Notes: generated by a model not told the origin, from the sequence alone. DNA of 64,000 nucleotides from an uncultured Eubacterium sp. (GCA_910584065.1 CAJTZN010000011.1:20842-84841), one strand, 5' to 3'. Positions 8,508-17,533 are shown, numbered from the stretch's first letter. Translations and numbers: made by a program.

Positions 8508-9893
8508 ATGTATCAAATTGATTTCAGCACTCCCAAAACTGCGTATTTCATCGGAATCGGCGGCATAAGTATGAGCGCGTTTGCCGAACTTCTTCAATTC
8601 ATGGGATTCACGATAAAAGGTTCCGACCGGTCAAAATCCAAAATCACCAAACATTTGGAAGATCTCGGAATAGAAATAGTATATGAACAATCAAGCGAAA
8701 ATATTACTCCTGATATTGATTTTGTCGTTTACACGGCTGCCATTTCAGAAACAAATCCGGAATTTAAACGGGCAAAAGAACTTGGTCTCCCCATGATGAC
8801 CCGCGCTTCCATGATCGGCCAGGTGATGAAAAATTATACAACGGCCGTGGCTGTAGCGGGAACGCATGGCAAAACATCTACGACGTCCATCGCTTCCCAT
8901 ATCATGTTGGAAGCCGGCATGGATCCCACAATCTCCGTGGGCGGGATCCTGCCCGCCATCGGCGGCAATCTCCGGATCGGCAGATCCAAAAATTTTATTA
9001 CGGAAGCCTGCGAATACACAAACAGTTTCCTGAACTTTTTTCCGACGATAGGTATCATATTAAATATAGAAGAAGATCATCTGGATTTCTTTCACGACCT
9101 GGCTGACATCCGCCGCAGCTTCCGCAGATTTGCGGAACTTCTGCCAGAACGCGGGACACTGATCATAAACTCGGATATTGAAAATCTCGACGAGATTACT
9201 GGCGGTCTTCCCTGCCGCGTGCTGACTTTCTCCGTCGATGATCCGGACGCCGATTTCCATGCGGCTGATATCTCCTATGATGAGTTGGGCCACGGCACAT
9301 TCACTCTCGTCAGGTCCGGGGAAAAGACAGATGAGCGCTATGCACTGGAGATCGTTGGTAAGCACAATATAGAAAACACGCTTGCCTGCCTTGCCCTGTC
9401 TTCCCTGTTTGACATTCCGGCACAGACCATTCAGAGCGGCCTTTCCAAATACAAAGGAACGGAGAGGCGGTTTGAGCGCAAGGGCGAATACAACGGGGCA
9501 GTCATTATCGACGACTACGCCCATCATCCAACCGAGATTGCGGCGACGCTGGCCGCCGCGAAACAATATCCGCACAAAAAGCTGTGGGTCGCTTTCCAGC
9601 CGCATACGTACACCCGGACAAAAAGCCTTCTCCATGAACTGGCTGAGTCGCTGTGCGCGGCGGATCATGTCCTTCTCGCCGACATATATGCGGCGAGGGA
9701 ACAAGACCCCGGTGACATCTCTTCCAAAGATATTGAAAATCTGATCATAGAGTCAGGAAATAGCGCAACGTATTTCGGTGATTTTGAGAGCATTGAAAAA
9801 TTTTTAGAAAAAAATTTAACCACGGGTGATCTGTTGATAACAATGGGGGCGGGAAACATTGTAGAGGTTGGCGAAACACTCGCTGATCGCTAG
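8508..9893 (+). CDS. murC: UDP-N-acetylmuramate--L-alanine ligase
   Basis: MurC adds L-alanine to UDP-N-acetylmuramic acid in an ATP-dependent ligation, the first step of peptidoglycan stem-peptide synthesis in the cytoplasm. The 461-residue protein shows the three Mur ligase domains: UDP-binding N-terminal Rossmann fold (YFIGIGGISMSAFAELL, residues 12-28), the central ATPase with the P-loop GTHGKTSTT at 118-126, the EACEY and EEDHLDFF segments, and the C-terminal domain with DDYAHHPTEI and FQPHTYTRT. Start chosen at 8508 with AAGGAAAGG upstream. It is the first gene of a plus-strand run toward dnaD, but a strong terminator follows it. Confidence 0.96.
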   Translation: MYQIDFSTPKTAYFIGIGGISMSAFAELLQFMGFTIKGSDRSKSKITKHLEDLGIEIVYEQSSENITPDIDFVVYTAAISETNPEFKRAKELGLPMMTRASMIGQVMKNYTTAVAVAGTHGKTSTTSIASHIMLEAGMDPTISVGGILPAIGGNLRIGRSKNFITEACEYTNSFLNFFPTIGIILNIEEDHLDFFHDLADIRRSFRRFAELLPERGTLIINSDIENLDEITGGLPCRVLTFSVDDPDADFHAADISYDELGHGTFTLVRSGEKTDERYALEIVGKHNIENTLACLALSSLFDIPAQTIQSGLSKYKGTERRFERKGEYNGAVIIDDYAHHPTEIAATLAAAKQYPHKKLWVAFQPHTYTRTKSLLHELAESLCAADHVLLADIYAAREQDPGDISSKDIENLIIESGNSATYFGDFESIEKFLEKNLTTGDLLITMGAGNIVEVGETLADR

Positions 9894-9894
9894 T

Positions 9895-9980
9895 TTATCC
9901 ACACTATCCACAGCCTTATCAACAATCAGTAGAAAAGAGAGGCTGTGGATAGTTTTTTTGTTTACAAAATTTGTGAATAA
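9895..9980. other. DnaA-box cluster 1 (murC-dnaD intergenic)
   Basis: Boxes by comparison with TTATCCACA: perfect 9895-9903 (+); CTATCCACA 9904-9912 (+), directly abutting; TTATCAACA 9916-9924 (+); CTATCCACA 9944-9952 (-); TTATTCACA 9972-9980 (-). The last four have one mismatch each. AT-rich sequence follows to about 10068. The box sequences are direct observation; a role in initiation, DnaA titration or regulation is inference. Confidence 0.7.
9904..9959 (+). terminator. murC: murC terminator built from DnaA-box sequence
   Basis: The 12-bp perfect stem CTATCCACAGCC (9904-9915) / GGCTGTGGATAG (9941-9952) is followed by a run of seven T. It is a classical rho-independent terminator whose two arms each contain a one-mismatch DnaA box. 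Confidence 0.8.
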
Positions 9981-10068
9981 CTTTATTTTTCACAATATTT
10001 TTACTAAATTACAGTTTTTCGTGCTTTCTGTACTTTTCTTCTACATATATCGTATGTTAGATTTAAAG

Positions 10069-10095
10069 TTATCCACATTTTCCACACTTTCCACA
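10069..10095 (+). other. DnaA-box cluster 2, three tandem 9-mers
   Basis: TTATCCACA (10069-10077, perfect), TTTTCCACA (10078-10086, one mismatch) and CTTTCCACA (10087-10095, two mismatches) stand head to tail with exact 9-bp period. The AT-rich stretch 9953-10068 lies between this and cluster 1. The cluster is about 40 bp upstream of the putative dnaD promoter. Confidence 0.7.
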
Positions 10096-10132
10096 CCTTA
10101 TTTTCTACTGAAAAGGTACAATTTTTTGGCTA

Positions 10133-10161
10133 TTTACAGAAATCAAATTTTAGGTTATGCT
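10133..10161 (+). promoter_or_regulatory. Probable promoter of dnaD-dnaI
   Basis: TTTACA (10133-10138), 17-bp spacer, TATGCT (10156-10161), about 40 bp ahead of the dnaD start. It lies directly downstream of DnaA-box cluster 2, so DnaA binding could influence it. Confidence 0.55.
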
Positions 10162-10203
10162 TTATGCAGAGGGAATTATTTTTTGAGGAGGATATGGTAG
10201 ACA

Positions 10204-11409
10204 ATGGGGTTTTCATTAACAAATTATTTTTCACAGAACATAACGCAGGTTCCTGACATTTTTATTGATACATATATGCCGCAGGCAAATGGCAGCTTTG
10301 TCAAAGTTTACCTCTATCTTTTGCGGCAGCTCCATCAAGCTTCACCTGTACTGACAGTCGAGAACATGGCGGACATGCTTTCAAACACGGAAGCGGATAT
10401 TGTCCGGGCTCTTCGATACTGGGAAAAACAGGGTATTCTCTCGATCACGGAGGCCGCTGGGCAGATCATCGAGATTTCCCTGCTCCCGCTTTCTGACGGG
10501 GATACGCTCCCTGACGGGAATACGCTCTCTGATAGAAATACGCTCTCCGATGAGAATACACTCTCTGACAAGAGCAGGCAGACAGAGCGGAACGCATACG
10601 ACACCGCGGCGGCGGAAACGTCCGCTGCCAAACCGGAACCCGTCCATACTGTCCCCGCCAATCCGGAACCCGTCCATACTGACCCCGCCGAGCCGGCACA
10701 GCCGCATCTCGTACAGCCGGACATTCCGAAACGGCATACTTACTCCCCGCTCCAGGCGGAGGCACTGAAAAAGGATGCGGAGATCGAATCGTGCCTGAGC
10801 ATGGTGGAGGCATTACTCGGAACGACGCTCAGCGACGCACATATGCAGCTCGTTCTGTACCTCATGTCAGATCTTGGTTTTTCGCTTGATCTGGTCATTA
10901 CGCTTTATGAAACCGCGCTGTCCCGGGGAAAAAGAAATCCCCGCTACCTGGAAGCCATCGCGATCGACTGGGCAGGAAAAGGGGTACGCACGGTTGAGGA
11001 CGCCGAGGACGAAATTTCTTCCTTCAATGGTACATACCGCGTTATAGCAAGGGCACTCGGCATCAAGCGCGCCCTCGCGCCAGCGGAAAAAGCCGTAATC
11101 GATAAATGGGAAGTCTATCACTTTCCCGACGCTGTTTTAGAAGAGGCGTGCAGCAGGACTGTCCTGCAGTCAGGCGACACAAACCTGAATTACACGGCAA
11201 AGATTTTAGCGGACTGGCACAAAAAGGGCGTCACTTCCCTGAAAGACATTGAGGACTGTGACAAATCCTTTTTCCGCCAGAAAAACGCTTCCCCCGGCAG
11301 GAGCGGTACCGCCGCCCGCCGAAGCAAAAATAAATTTCAGCATTTCCCACAGAGGGAATATTCCAGAGAAGAATATGCAGATTTAGAAAAACAACTTCTT
11401 CACCAATAA
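10204..11409 (+). CDS. DnaD-type replication initiation protein
   Basis: DnaD-family proteins act between DnaA and helicase loading at the origin in Bacillota and remodel DNA. The 401-residue protein has an N-terminal winged-helix region (about 1-90, VYLYLLRQLHQ...ALRYWEKQGIL), a low-complexity linker of about 100 residues with imperfect repeats (SDxNTLSD- and PEPVHT-type), and two DnaD/DnaB_2-type domains: about 190-270 (YLMSDLGFSLDLVITLYE, NPRYLEAIAIDWAGKGV) and about 290-365 (VIDKWEVYHFPDAVLEEAC, LNYTAKILADWHKKGV). The paired domain with its Y-x-x-x-I-x-x-W motif is diagnostic. It directly precedes the helicase loader gene, 16 bp apart, and follows a DnaA-box-rich intergenic region. Symbol left blank because the family includes several paralogues. 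Confidence 0.9.
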   Translation: MGFSLTNYFSQNITQVPDIFIDTYMPQANGSFVKVYLYLLRQLHQASPVLTVENMADMLSNTEADIVRALRYWEKQGILSITEAAGQIIEISLLPLSDGDTLPDGNTLSDRNTLSDENTLSDKSRQTERNAYDTAAAETSAAKPEPVHTVPANPEPVHTDPAEPAQPHLVQPDIPKRHTYSPLQAEALKKDAEIESCLSMVEALLGTTLSDAHMQLVLYLMSDLGFSLDLVITLYETALSRGKRNPRYLEAIAIDWAGKGVRTVEDAEDEISSFNGTYRVIARALGIKRALAPAEKAVIDKWEVYHFPDAVLEEACSRTVLQSGDTNLNYTAKILADWHKKGVTSLKDIEDCDKSFFRQKNASPGRSGTAARRSKNKFQHFPQREYSREEYADLEKQLLHQ

Positions 11410-11425
11410 TGATACGGAGATTTTT

Positions 11426-12439
11426 ATGCAGTTACAAAACGATCAGTATAACAATTTATACGCGCAGTACAATGAAATACAGTTAAAAAACAGCCGGCTC
11501 CTTCTCGCGCGGAAGAAAGAGATCCAAAAGGTTATCCCTGAATGGGACGAACTCGATCATATCATCGCCGACCTCTCCGTCAAAATGACGAAAACTACGT
11601 TTAACGGAGCAAAAGCAGATGTCCGTCAGCTTAAGCATGACATATCCGTCATTACACGGAAGAAAGAAGCGCTTCTTGTGCAGCACGGGTATCCCGCCGA
11701 TTATCTGCAGCCATTTTTTAACTGCCCGGACTGCCGGGACACCGGCTACATCGGAAACGAAAAATGCCACTGTTTTCAGAAAAGAATCGTAGAATATCTA
11801 TATGAGCAGTCAAACCTGCAGGAAATACTGAAAAGCGAAAATTTTTCCCATTTTAACGAAGAATTTTACCCCGATGACTATGTAGAGGAAACCACGGGGC
11901 TGACGCCGAGGGACAATATCCGCAAAATACATGAGACTGCCCTATTCTTCTGCGGCCACTTTAACGAATCACACGATAACCTTCTGCTTTACGGTAATAC
12001 CGGAGTTGGGAAAACGTTTCTGACCCACTGTATCGCAAAAGAGGCACTGGATCATTCTCACACCGTCGTCTACTTAACAGCTCTAGGCTTATTCGATATA
12101 CTGGAAAAAAATAAGTTTGACAAAGCGTTAAGTTCGGTAGAAAAAAATACCATCGTCTCGTATATTCTGGACTGCGACCTGCTGATCCTGGACGATCTCG
12201 GTACAGAATTGAACAACAGCTTCACCTCGTCGCAGCTGTATCAGGTGATCGACACGCGCCTCGTCCATGAGAGATCGACGATTATTTCCACGAACCTCTC
12301 TTTTGACGATCTGAGGGAACAGTACAGTGAACGCATCTTTTCCCGCATCACGAGCCGGTATTCACTGCTAAAGCTGACAGGTGACGACATCCGCCTGAAG
12401 AAGGCCATATTTACCCGCCAGGCGTCGTCCCGTATATAA
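11426..12439 (+). CDS. DnaI/DnaC-type helicase loader ATPase
   Basis: AAA+ ATPase that delivers the replicative helicase to the unwound origin. The 337-residue protein has an N-terminal helical region, a Cys cluster CPDCRDTGYIGNEKCHC at about 98-114 (the zinc-binding segment of DnaI-type loaders), Walker A GNTGVGKT near 190, Walker B LLILDDLG near 253, sensor ISTNLS, and the arginine-containing ERIFSRITSRY segment near the C-terminus. It is co-oriented with the DnaD-type gene and probably in the same transcript; a stem-loop with T tail follows it. Confidence 0.93.
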   Translation: MQLQNDQYNNLYAQYNEIQLKNSRLLLARKKEIQKVIPEWDELDHIIADLSVKMTKTTFNGAKADVRQLKHDISVITRKKEALLVQHGYPADYLQPFFNCPDCRDTGYIGNEKCHCFQKRIVEYLYEQSNLQEILKSENFSHFNEEFYPDDYVEETTGLTPRDNIRKIHETALFFCGHFNESHDNLLLYGNTGVGKTFLTHCIAKEALDHSHTVVYLTALGLFDILEKNKFDKALSSVEKNTIVSYILDCDLLILDDLGTELNNSFTSSQLYQVIDTRLVHERSTIISTNLSFDDLREQYSERIFSRITSRYSLLKLTGDDIRLKKAIFTRQASSRI

Positions 12440-12461
12440 TGGTGCGACCTGCCGCATATCC

Positions 12462-12490
12462 AATGTTTTATTACTAAAACATTTTATTTA
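12462..12490 (+). terminator. Terminator after the helicase loader gene
   Basis: Stem AATGTTTT (12462-12469) / AAAACATT (12476-12483) with a 6-nt loop, followed by TTATTTAT. AT-rich but well formed; it separates the dnaD-dnaI transcript from prs. Confidence 0.6.
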
Positions 12491-12523
12491 TACATCCATA
12501 ATAATTTTTAGGAGGACACAGTA

Positions 12524-13702
12524 ATGAGCCACAACAACTTCTCAGACATCATCCCCTATGGGGACCTTGGGATTATTGCTCTGGAAAGCAGCCGCGAGAT
12601 CGGTAAAAAAGTAGATAAGTATATTTCATCCTGGAGAACAAAGAGCGCAAACGACGTAGAATCAATCCACTTCAGCAGCTACAAGAAGGATTCCTATCTG
12701 ATCGACGCGGTGTGCCCGCGCTTTGGATCCGGAGAGGCAAAAGGCATTCTGAATGAATCCGTGCGCGGAAAGGATCTGTACATTCTCGTCGACGTATGCA
12801 ACCACAGCCTTACGTACAAAGTCTGCGGACAGATCAACCGCATGTCCCCGGACGACCACTTTCAGGATTTGAAACGAATGATCGCCGCAGTCAGCGGAAA
12901 GGCTAGACGAATTACTGTCATTATGCCGTTTTTATATGAAAGCCGTCAGCACAAGCGCAGTTCCAGGGAGTCCTTAGACTGTGCGCTGGCACTGCAGGAA
13001 CTTGTAAATATGGGCGTGGAGAGCATCGTCACGTTTGATGCCCACGATCCCCGCGTACAGAATGCTATTCCGCTCAATACGTTTGAAACGATCCAGCCCA
13101 CATACCAGTTTATCAAGGCCATGCTGAAAAATGTGCCGGATCTCCAAATGAACCCGGATCGCATGATGGTGATAAGTCCGGACGAAGGCGCTACCGGACG
13201 CGCGATCTATTTTGCCGGTGTCGCCGGCGTCGATATGGGTATGTTTTATAAACGGCGCGATTACACACGGATCATAGAAGGACGGAACCCGATCGTCGCC
13301 CACGAGTTTTTAGGCGCGGATGTCGAGGGAAAAGATGTCGTCGTGATAGACGATATGATTTCTTCCGGTGAAAGCATCATTGACGTCGCCACAGAGTTAA
13401 AACGGAGAAAAGCGAACCGCATTTTTGTCGCTTCTACTTTTGGACTTTTTACAAATGGACTGGAGAAATTTGATAAGGCATACGAGAACGGATTGATCTA
13501 TCGACTGATGACGACTAACCTCGTTTATCAGCCAAAAGAAGTTTTATCAAAAGAGTATTATATCAATGTCGATATGAGTAAATATATTGCACTCCTTATC
13601 AATACATTGAACCATGACTTTTCAATTGCAGAACTTCTGGATCCGTCCGAGCGCATTCAGAAAATACTGAAAAAATACGGACAGCCTCCGGCTGATCTGT
13701 AA
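12524..13702 (+). CDS. prs: Ribose-phosphate pyrophosphokinase
   Basis: Makes PRPP from ribose-5-phosphate and ATP for purine, pyrimidine, His and Trp synthesis. The 392-residue protein is longer than the usual 310-320 residues because of N-terminal and internal additions, a variant I associate with Lachnospiraceae. Recognisable elements: the FLYESRQHKRSSRESLDC catalytic region, FDAHDPR (residues about 172-178), SPDEGATGRA, and the PRPP loop VVVIDDMISSGES near 283-295, where the canonical DDMIDTGGT is altered to DDMISSGES. Strong AGGAGG 9 bp before the ATG. It stands alone after a terminator. Confidence 0.9.
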   Translation: MSHNNFSDIIPYGDLGIIALESSREIGKKVDKYISSWRTKSANDVESIHFSSYKKDSYLIDAVCPRFGSGEAKGILNESVRGKDLYILVDVCNHSLTYKVCGQINRMSPDDHFQDLKRMIAAVSGKARRITVIMPFLYESRQHKRSSRESLDCALALQELVNMGVESIVTFDAHDPRVQNAIPLNTFETIQPTYQFIKAMLKNVPDLQMNPDRMMVISPDEGATGRAIYFAGVAGVDMGMFYKRRDYTRIIEGRNPIVAHEFLGADVEGKDVVVIDDMISSGESIIDVATELKRRKANRIFVASTFGLFTNGLEKFDKAYENGLIYRLMTTNLVYQPKEVLSKEYYINVDMSKYIALLINTLNHDFSIAELLDPSERIQKILKKYGQPPADL

Positions 13703-13786
13703 TCATACAAATCAACCGAAGGCCGCAGCGGGCGATACTTCTTGCAAAAAACAGAACATAGCCTTTCGTTCGCCGGGTCTGAAACG

Positions 13787-16138
13787 TCACGGCTGGGTGG
13801 CGCCATCTTCCCCCTGGAAGGTGGTGTCATCCTGACTAAAGCCGGTATCATCATTTGAAGTACTGCCTCCCTGATCCGGATTATCCTGCGGCTGGTCTGC
13901 GTTGCCCGGCGGCTGAGCGACATCTCCGCCTCCGGCATCATCCGGCTCCGGTGCGGGGTCCGTATCCATATCATCGGGCTCATCATCTTCTTCTTCCACC
14001 GGTTTTTTCGTCGCCTTTGGTTTCTTCGTCTGTTTCGGCTTTTTCGCCGGTTTATCATCATCGTCATCATCATCCGAATGATCGTTATTGTTGGAATAGG
14101 ACGGCTTCGACGGAGAATCATCGTCGTCGAGATCTCCCCGCTCCTCATACGGAAATGGTTTCGTCTCCAGATCCGCATGTATCGTATTCATAAACATCTT
14201 CCATGTCCTGCCCGGATAAGACGCTCCTGACAGATCATCTACCCTCGTCGGATTATCACACCCGATCCACACCGCTGTCGTATAATACGGCGTAAATCCA
14301 CAGAACCAACCATCTTTTTTATCATTCGTCGTACCGGTCTTACCCGCGGCCGTCATCCCGTTATCGAGGCCCAGACCAACACCCGTACCTTTTGTGAGCA
14401 CTCCTTTTAAAATATCCGTCATCGTATTCGCCGCTTTGGCATCATAGATATACTTTTCATCCACATCATTTTTCACGATCGTATTTCCATCGGCATCGAG
14501 AATTTTTACAATGCACGTCGGTTCCCGGTATTTTCCGTCATTTTCGATCGTCGCGTACGCCGAAGCCATCTCCAGCGGACTGCATCCGTACGTGAGTCCC
14601 CCGAGGGAAGACGCACTGAAATAATCGTCATCCACAATCTTTGAAAAATTCATCTCCAAAAGGTACTGCAGTCCCACCTTCGGAGTCAGTTCTTCAAACA
14701 ACTGCCAGGCAATCGTATTTTTCGACTGCTCCACCGCGTAGCGCAGCGAAATGTGGCCGGAATATTTTCCATTTGCGTTTGAGGGCCCGCCCTCGAATTT
14801 GTGATCGTTCACCGTCGTGTCCGGCGTGTAATCCCGCTCCAAAGACGGCGTATACACGATGACAGGCTTGATACTGCTCCCCGGCTGGCGGAACGACTGG
14901 TACGCACGGTTCAGTGTATAGCCGCTCGTATTCTGGCTCCTCCCGCCGACGATGGCCACGACCCTTCCGGTCTTATTGTCGATACATACAGCTGCCCCCT
15001 GCATTTTATAAATGCCGTTCGTATTCTTTTCCGTAAACGCCGAGAGGTTCGTATTGACCGCTTCCTGCAGCGCCTTTTGCTTTTTCAGGTCGATCGACGT
15101 ATAAATGCGGTATCCGCTGTTTAAAAGCTGCTTCTGCGCCGCCGCATAAGCATCCGTGTAGTCGTCATCGTATTTTTGTTCCTCTTTTTTCGAATCAAAC
15201 GTATTCTGGAATTTGAAGCCGTTATACTCCATGATCTTCCGCGTCGCGCAGTATGTGACAAATGTCTGGATGAAGTTTCTCTTCACCGGCTCCGTCACTT
15301 TGAGTTTGATCTTTTCCGCCACCGCCGTATCATGCTCTTCCTGCGTGATCACTTTATCCTCCAGCATCTGTCTGAGAATACGATCCCTTCGCTCCAGCGT
15401 ATTCTGCTTGTTCTTGATCGGATCGTAGCGGGTCGGGCTGTTCGGGATCGCGCACAAAAAGCAGAGCTGCGACAAACTCAAATCCTTACAGCTGGTGCTG
15501 AAATATCCTTTCGCCGCCGCCTCAATCCCATAATAGCCGTTGGAAAAATAGATCGTATTCAGATAAAATTCCAATATCTGTTTTTTATTAAACTTTTTTT
15601 CAAGTTCCAGCGCGATAAAAATTTCCTTGATCTTCCTCTCATACGTTTTTTCCGTCGTCAGGTATACCCCCCTGGCGAGCTGCTGCGTAATCGTACTGGC
15701 TCCCTGGGATATTTCGCCGCTGTTTTTAATCTGCACCCAGACAGCGCGCACAATGCCCCCGGCGTCGATTCCGTTGTGCTCGTAAAATTTTTTATCCTCC
15801 GTAACTATAAACGCATCCTGCACATACTTCGGTATTTCATCAATCGGCAGATAGTAGGAATCCTTCTCGCCTTTAAGCACTGCGATCTGCTTTCCTTTTG
15901 AATTGTAGGCAATCGTCGTCTCCGACTCGCGGAATGTATCCTCCGTCGCATCCTTTACCAGCTGTACTGCCTCGTCCTGTAATCTGAAAATGTCCCGTCC
16001 GTATTTTACATAAAATACAATACCTACTACGAGAAGCGTAACAAGAAACATTAACAGAAATATTTTAAAACCGAGCCAAAACTTAGGATGCTTCTTCTGC
16101 TTTTTTTGCTTTTTCTTCTTACCTTTATTTCCAGCCAT
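13787..16138 (-). CDS. Class A penicillin-binding protein (PBP1A type)
   Basis: Bifunctional peptidoglycan glycosyltransferase and D,D-transpeptidase anchored in the cytoplasmic membrane. The 783-residue protein has a Lys-rich cytoplasmic tail, one membrane segment (about 22-45), a GT51 domain (about 80-260) with TEDKKFYEHNGID and GASTITQQLARGVYL motifs, and a transpeptidase domain with the active serine Ser421 in SxxK (SSIK), an SKN triad motif and a KTGTT motif. The last 150 residues are low complexity: poly-Asp, KKPKQTKKPK, acidic and Gly/Pro/Gln stretches, probably a wall-spanning or wall-binding tail. It converges with prs and is transcribed opposite to it. Confidence 0.93.
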   Translation of the reverse strand: MAGNKGKKKKQKKQKKHPKFWLGFKIFLLMFLVTLLVVGIVFYVKYGRDIFRLQDEAVQLVKDATEDTFRESETTIAYNSKGKQIAVLKGEKDSYYLPIDEIPKYVQDAFIVTEDKKFYEHNGIDAGGIVRAVWVQIKNSGEISQGASTITQQLARGVYLTTEKTYERKIKEIFIALELEKKFNKKQILEFYLNTIYFSNGYYGIEAAAKGYFSTSCKDLSLSQLCFLCAIPNSPTRYDPIKNKQNTLERRDRILRQMLEDKVITQEEHDTAVAEKIKLKVTEPVKRNFIQTFVTYCATRKIMEYNGFKFQNTFDSKKEEQKYDDDYTDAYAAAQKQLLNSGYRIYTSIDLKKQKALQEAVNTNLSAFTEKNTNGIYKMQGAAVCIDNKTGRVVAIVGGRSQNTSGYTLNRAYQSFRQPGSSIKPVIVYTPSLERDYTPDTTVNDHKFEGGPSNANGKYSGHISLRYAVEQSKNTIAWQLFEELTPKVGLQYLLEMNFSKIVDDDYFSASSLGGLTYGCSPLEMASAYATIENDGKYREPTCIVKILDADGNTIVKNDVDEKYIYDAKAANTMTDILKGVLTKGTGVGLGLDNGMTAAGKTGTTNDKKDGWFCGFTPYYTTAVWIGCDNPTRVDDLSGASYPGRTWKMFMNTIHADLETKPFPYEERGDLDDDDSPSKPSYSNNNDHSDDDDDDDKPAKKPKQTKKPKATKKPVEEEDDEPDDMDTDPAPEPDDAGGGDVAQPPGNADQPQDNPDQGGSTSNDDTGFSQDDTTFQGEDGATQP

Positions 16139-16211
16139 ATCATTCTCCCAATCTCAATTATTGTTTTATGTATAGTGTATAATAGTCCATCAGGACATAT
16201 TTTAACACACT

Positions 16212-17399
16212 TTATCGTATCTTGCAAAGAATTTCTGCATGCAGGAACCGGGCGCGGTCCGCCCAAGTGTGTCCGTTCACCGCCTTATTATAGCCGTTCT
16301 TCACAATATCTTCCCATCTGTCCCTATCTACCAATAGTTCCCTTATCTTTTCCGGCAACTCCGCCAGCCGGTCAAGATCATATTTGATGTAATCTTTCCC
16401 GTCTCTCAATATTTCATCCATATATTTTGATCCGTCGCTCACGCAAACCGCCCCGTTCAGCATGGAATTGAACACGCGGTCATGTGCCCCGTCCTTAAAC
16501 CAGGGCATTACATTTAACGAGATCCGACTCCGGCTGATCTGCTGCAGGCACCCGAGCGAATCAAGAACATTTCCGTTCACGATATTTTCGGGATGACGGC
16601 AGTCGAGATGGTCCCATCCCGCCCCGAAACAGTGAACTTTCAGGCCGCTGTCCACAAGTGTTTTTACCACCTCCCCACGGAAATAATGCCGCACGTACAG
16701 GTCGATAAATATCATATTGGGAAGCGTATCCTTCAGTCCCTCTTCCGTAATGTCCTCCACATCCCGGTTCAAATGTTCGATGATCACTTCGTCCATGGAT
16801 CTCCACGGATGTTCGATCAGATCATGGATAATATCATAATAAAAATCGGCATACTCCTTTCCGTGCCTCGTGATCGCCCCCTCGAATGTCGAGGGCGGAT
16901 TGTAATTTCCCGCAAATACAATATCGTAACAGCGGTCCTCCCAGCCCGGCAGTTTATCCTGCCCCCAGAGCCCCGTCCCGCCCAAAGGCATAAACGGCCC
17001 CCGTTTGATCTGTGGGAAAAATCGCTTCAGATAAGCCTCGTGCTCCCGGTCGATCGAAATCTGCGTATAGTCCCGGGGCAGATAGGGGAGGAACTTGTGA
17101 TAATAAAAAGGATGATCCACCACAATATTTAAAAATACGATTTCCCTCGCATCAAAAAAAGAAACGCCTTCGGAATCAATAAAATAATCTTCCCCACAGC
17201 AGCCGTCAAAATTGAAACTGATCGCAGCCGTCACCCCCGGCTCGCAAAACCAAATAAGATCGCTCAGACTGCGGTATTCCTTGCACTGATCAAAATAAAA
17301 CACCTCATAACCGAGCAGTTCAAATGTCTTTCCCATCTGCTCGGAAAAAAACCACAGCGTCTCGATCCCCTTTGTAAACAAAACAATCTTTTTTATCAT
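16212..17399 (-). CDS. CgeB-like glycosyltransferase
   Basis: A cytoplasmic glycosyltransferase of the GT-B type resembling CgeB and YkvP, families linked to spore-coat or surface glycans. The 395-residue protein (start at 17399, MIKKIVLF, with GAGG 8 bp upstream; an in-frame GTG lies 9 bp earlier) has an N-terminal Rossmann half, and a C-terminal donor-binding half with the signature RVFNSMLNGAVCVSDGSKYMDEIL (about 318-341) and the typical end NGHTWADRARFLHAEI. The acceptor and sugar are unknown. It is the sole gene of its transcript, divergent from the sigma-D-type gene. Confidence 0.8.
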   Translation of the reverse strand: MIKKIVLFTKGIETLWFFSEQMGKTFELLGYEVFYFDQCKEYRSLSDLIWFCEPGVTAAISFNFDGCCGEDYFIDSEGVSFFDAREIVFLNIVVDHPFYYHKFLPYLPRDYTQISIDREHEAYLKRFFPQIKRGPFMPLGGTGLWGQDKLPGWEDRCYDIVFAGNYNPPSTFEGAITRHGKEYADFYYDIIHDLIEHPWRSMDEVIIEHLNRDVEDITEEGLKDTLPNMIFIDLYVRHYFRGEVVKTLVDSGLKVHCFGAGWDHLDCRHPENIVNGNVLDSLGCLQQISRSRISLNVMPWFKDGAHDRVFNSMLNGAVCVSDGSKYMDEILRDGKDYIKYDLDRLAELPEKIRELLVDRDRWEDIVKNGYNKAVNGHTWADRARFLHAEILCKIR

Positions 17400-17422
17400 G
17401 GCGTACACCTCACTATAATACT

Positions 17423-17451
17423 ATCATACCTCTATTTTTTTACAATAACAA
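17423..17451 (-). promoter_or_regulatory. Promoter of the CgeB-like gene
   Basis: Minus strand TTGTTA (17446-17451), 17-bp spacer, TATGAT (17423-17428); start codon 24 bp downstream. Confidence 0.65.
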
Positions 17452-17454
17452 GGT

Positions 17455-17480
17455 TAAGTTTGTGTTCCTTTTTCCGATAT
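17455..17480 (+). promoter_or_regulatory. Sigma-D (sigma-28)-like promoter
   Basis: TAAG (17455-17458), 15-bp spacer, CCGATAT (17474-17480). This matches the TAAA-N(13-15)-GCCGATAT pattern of the Gram-positive flagellar sigma factor except for one base in each element. No vegetative hexamers are present at standard spacing in front of the downstream gene. Confidence 0.65.
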
Positions 17481-17533
17481 ATATGTTAGAGAACTAATTT
17501 TATCCATATTTTCAGACCAAGGAGGGAAAAAGA

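Noticed and set aside
9060..9704. Minus-strand 214-codon frame inside murC
   Set aside because: Shadow of murC; no start signal and atypical composition.
15176..15901. Plus-strand 241-codon frame
   Set aside because: Antisense shadow of the class A PBP gene.
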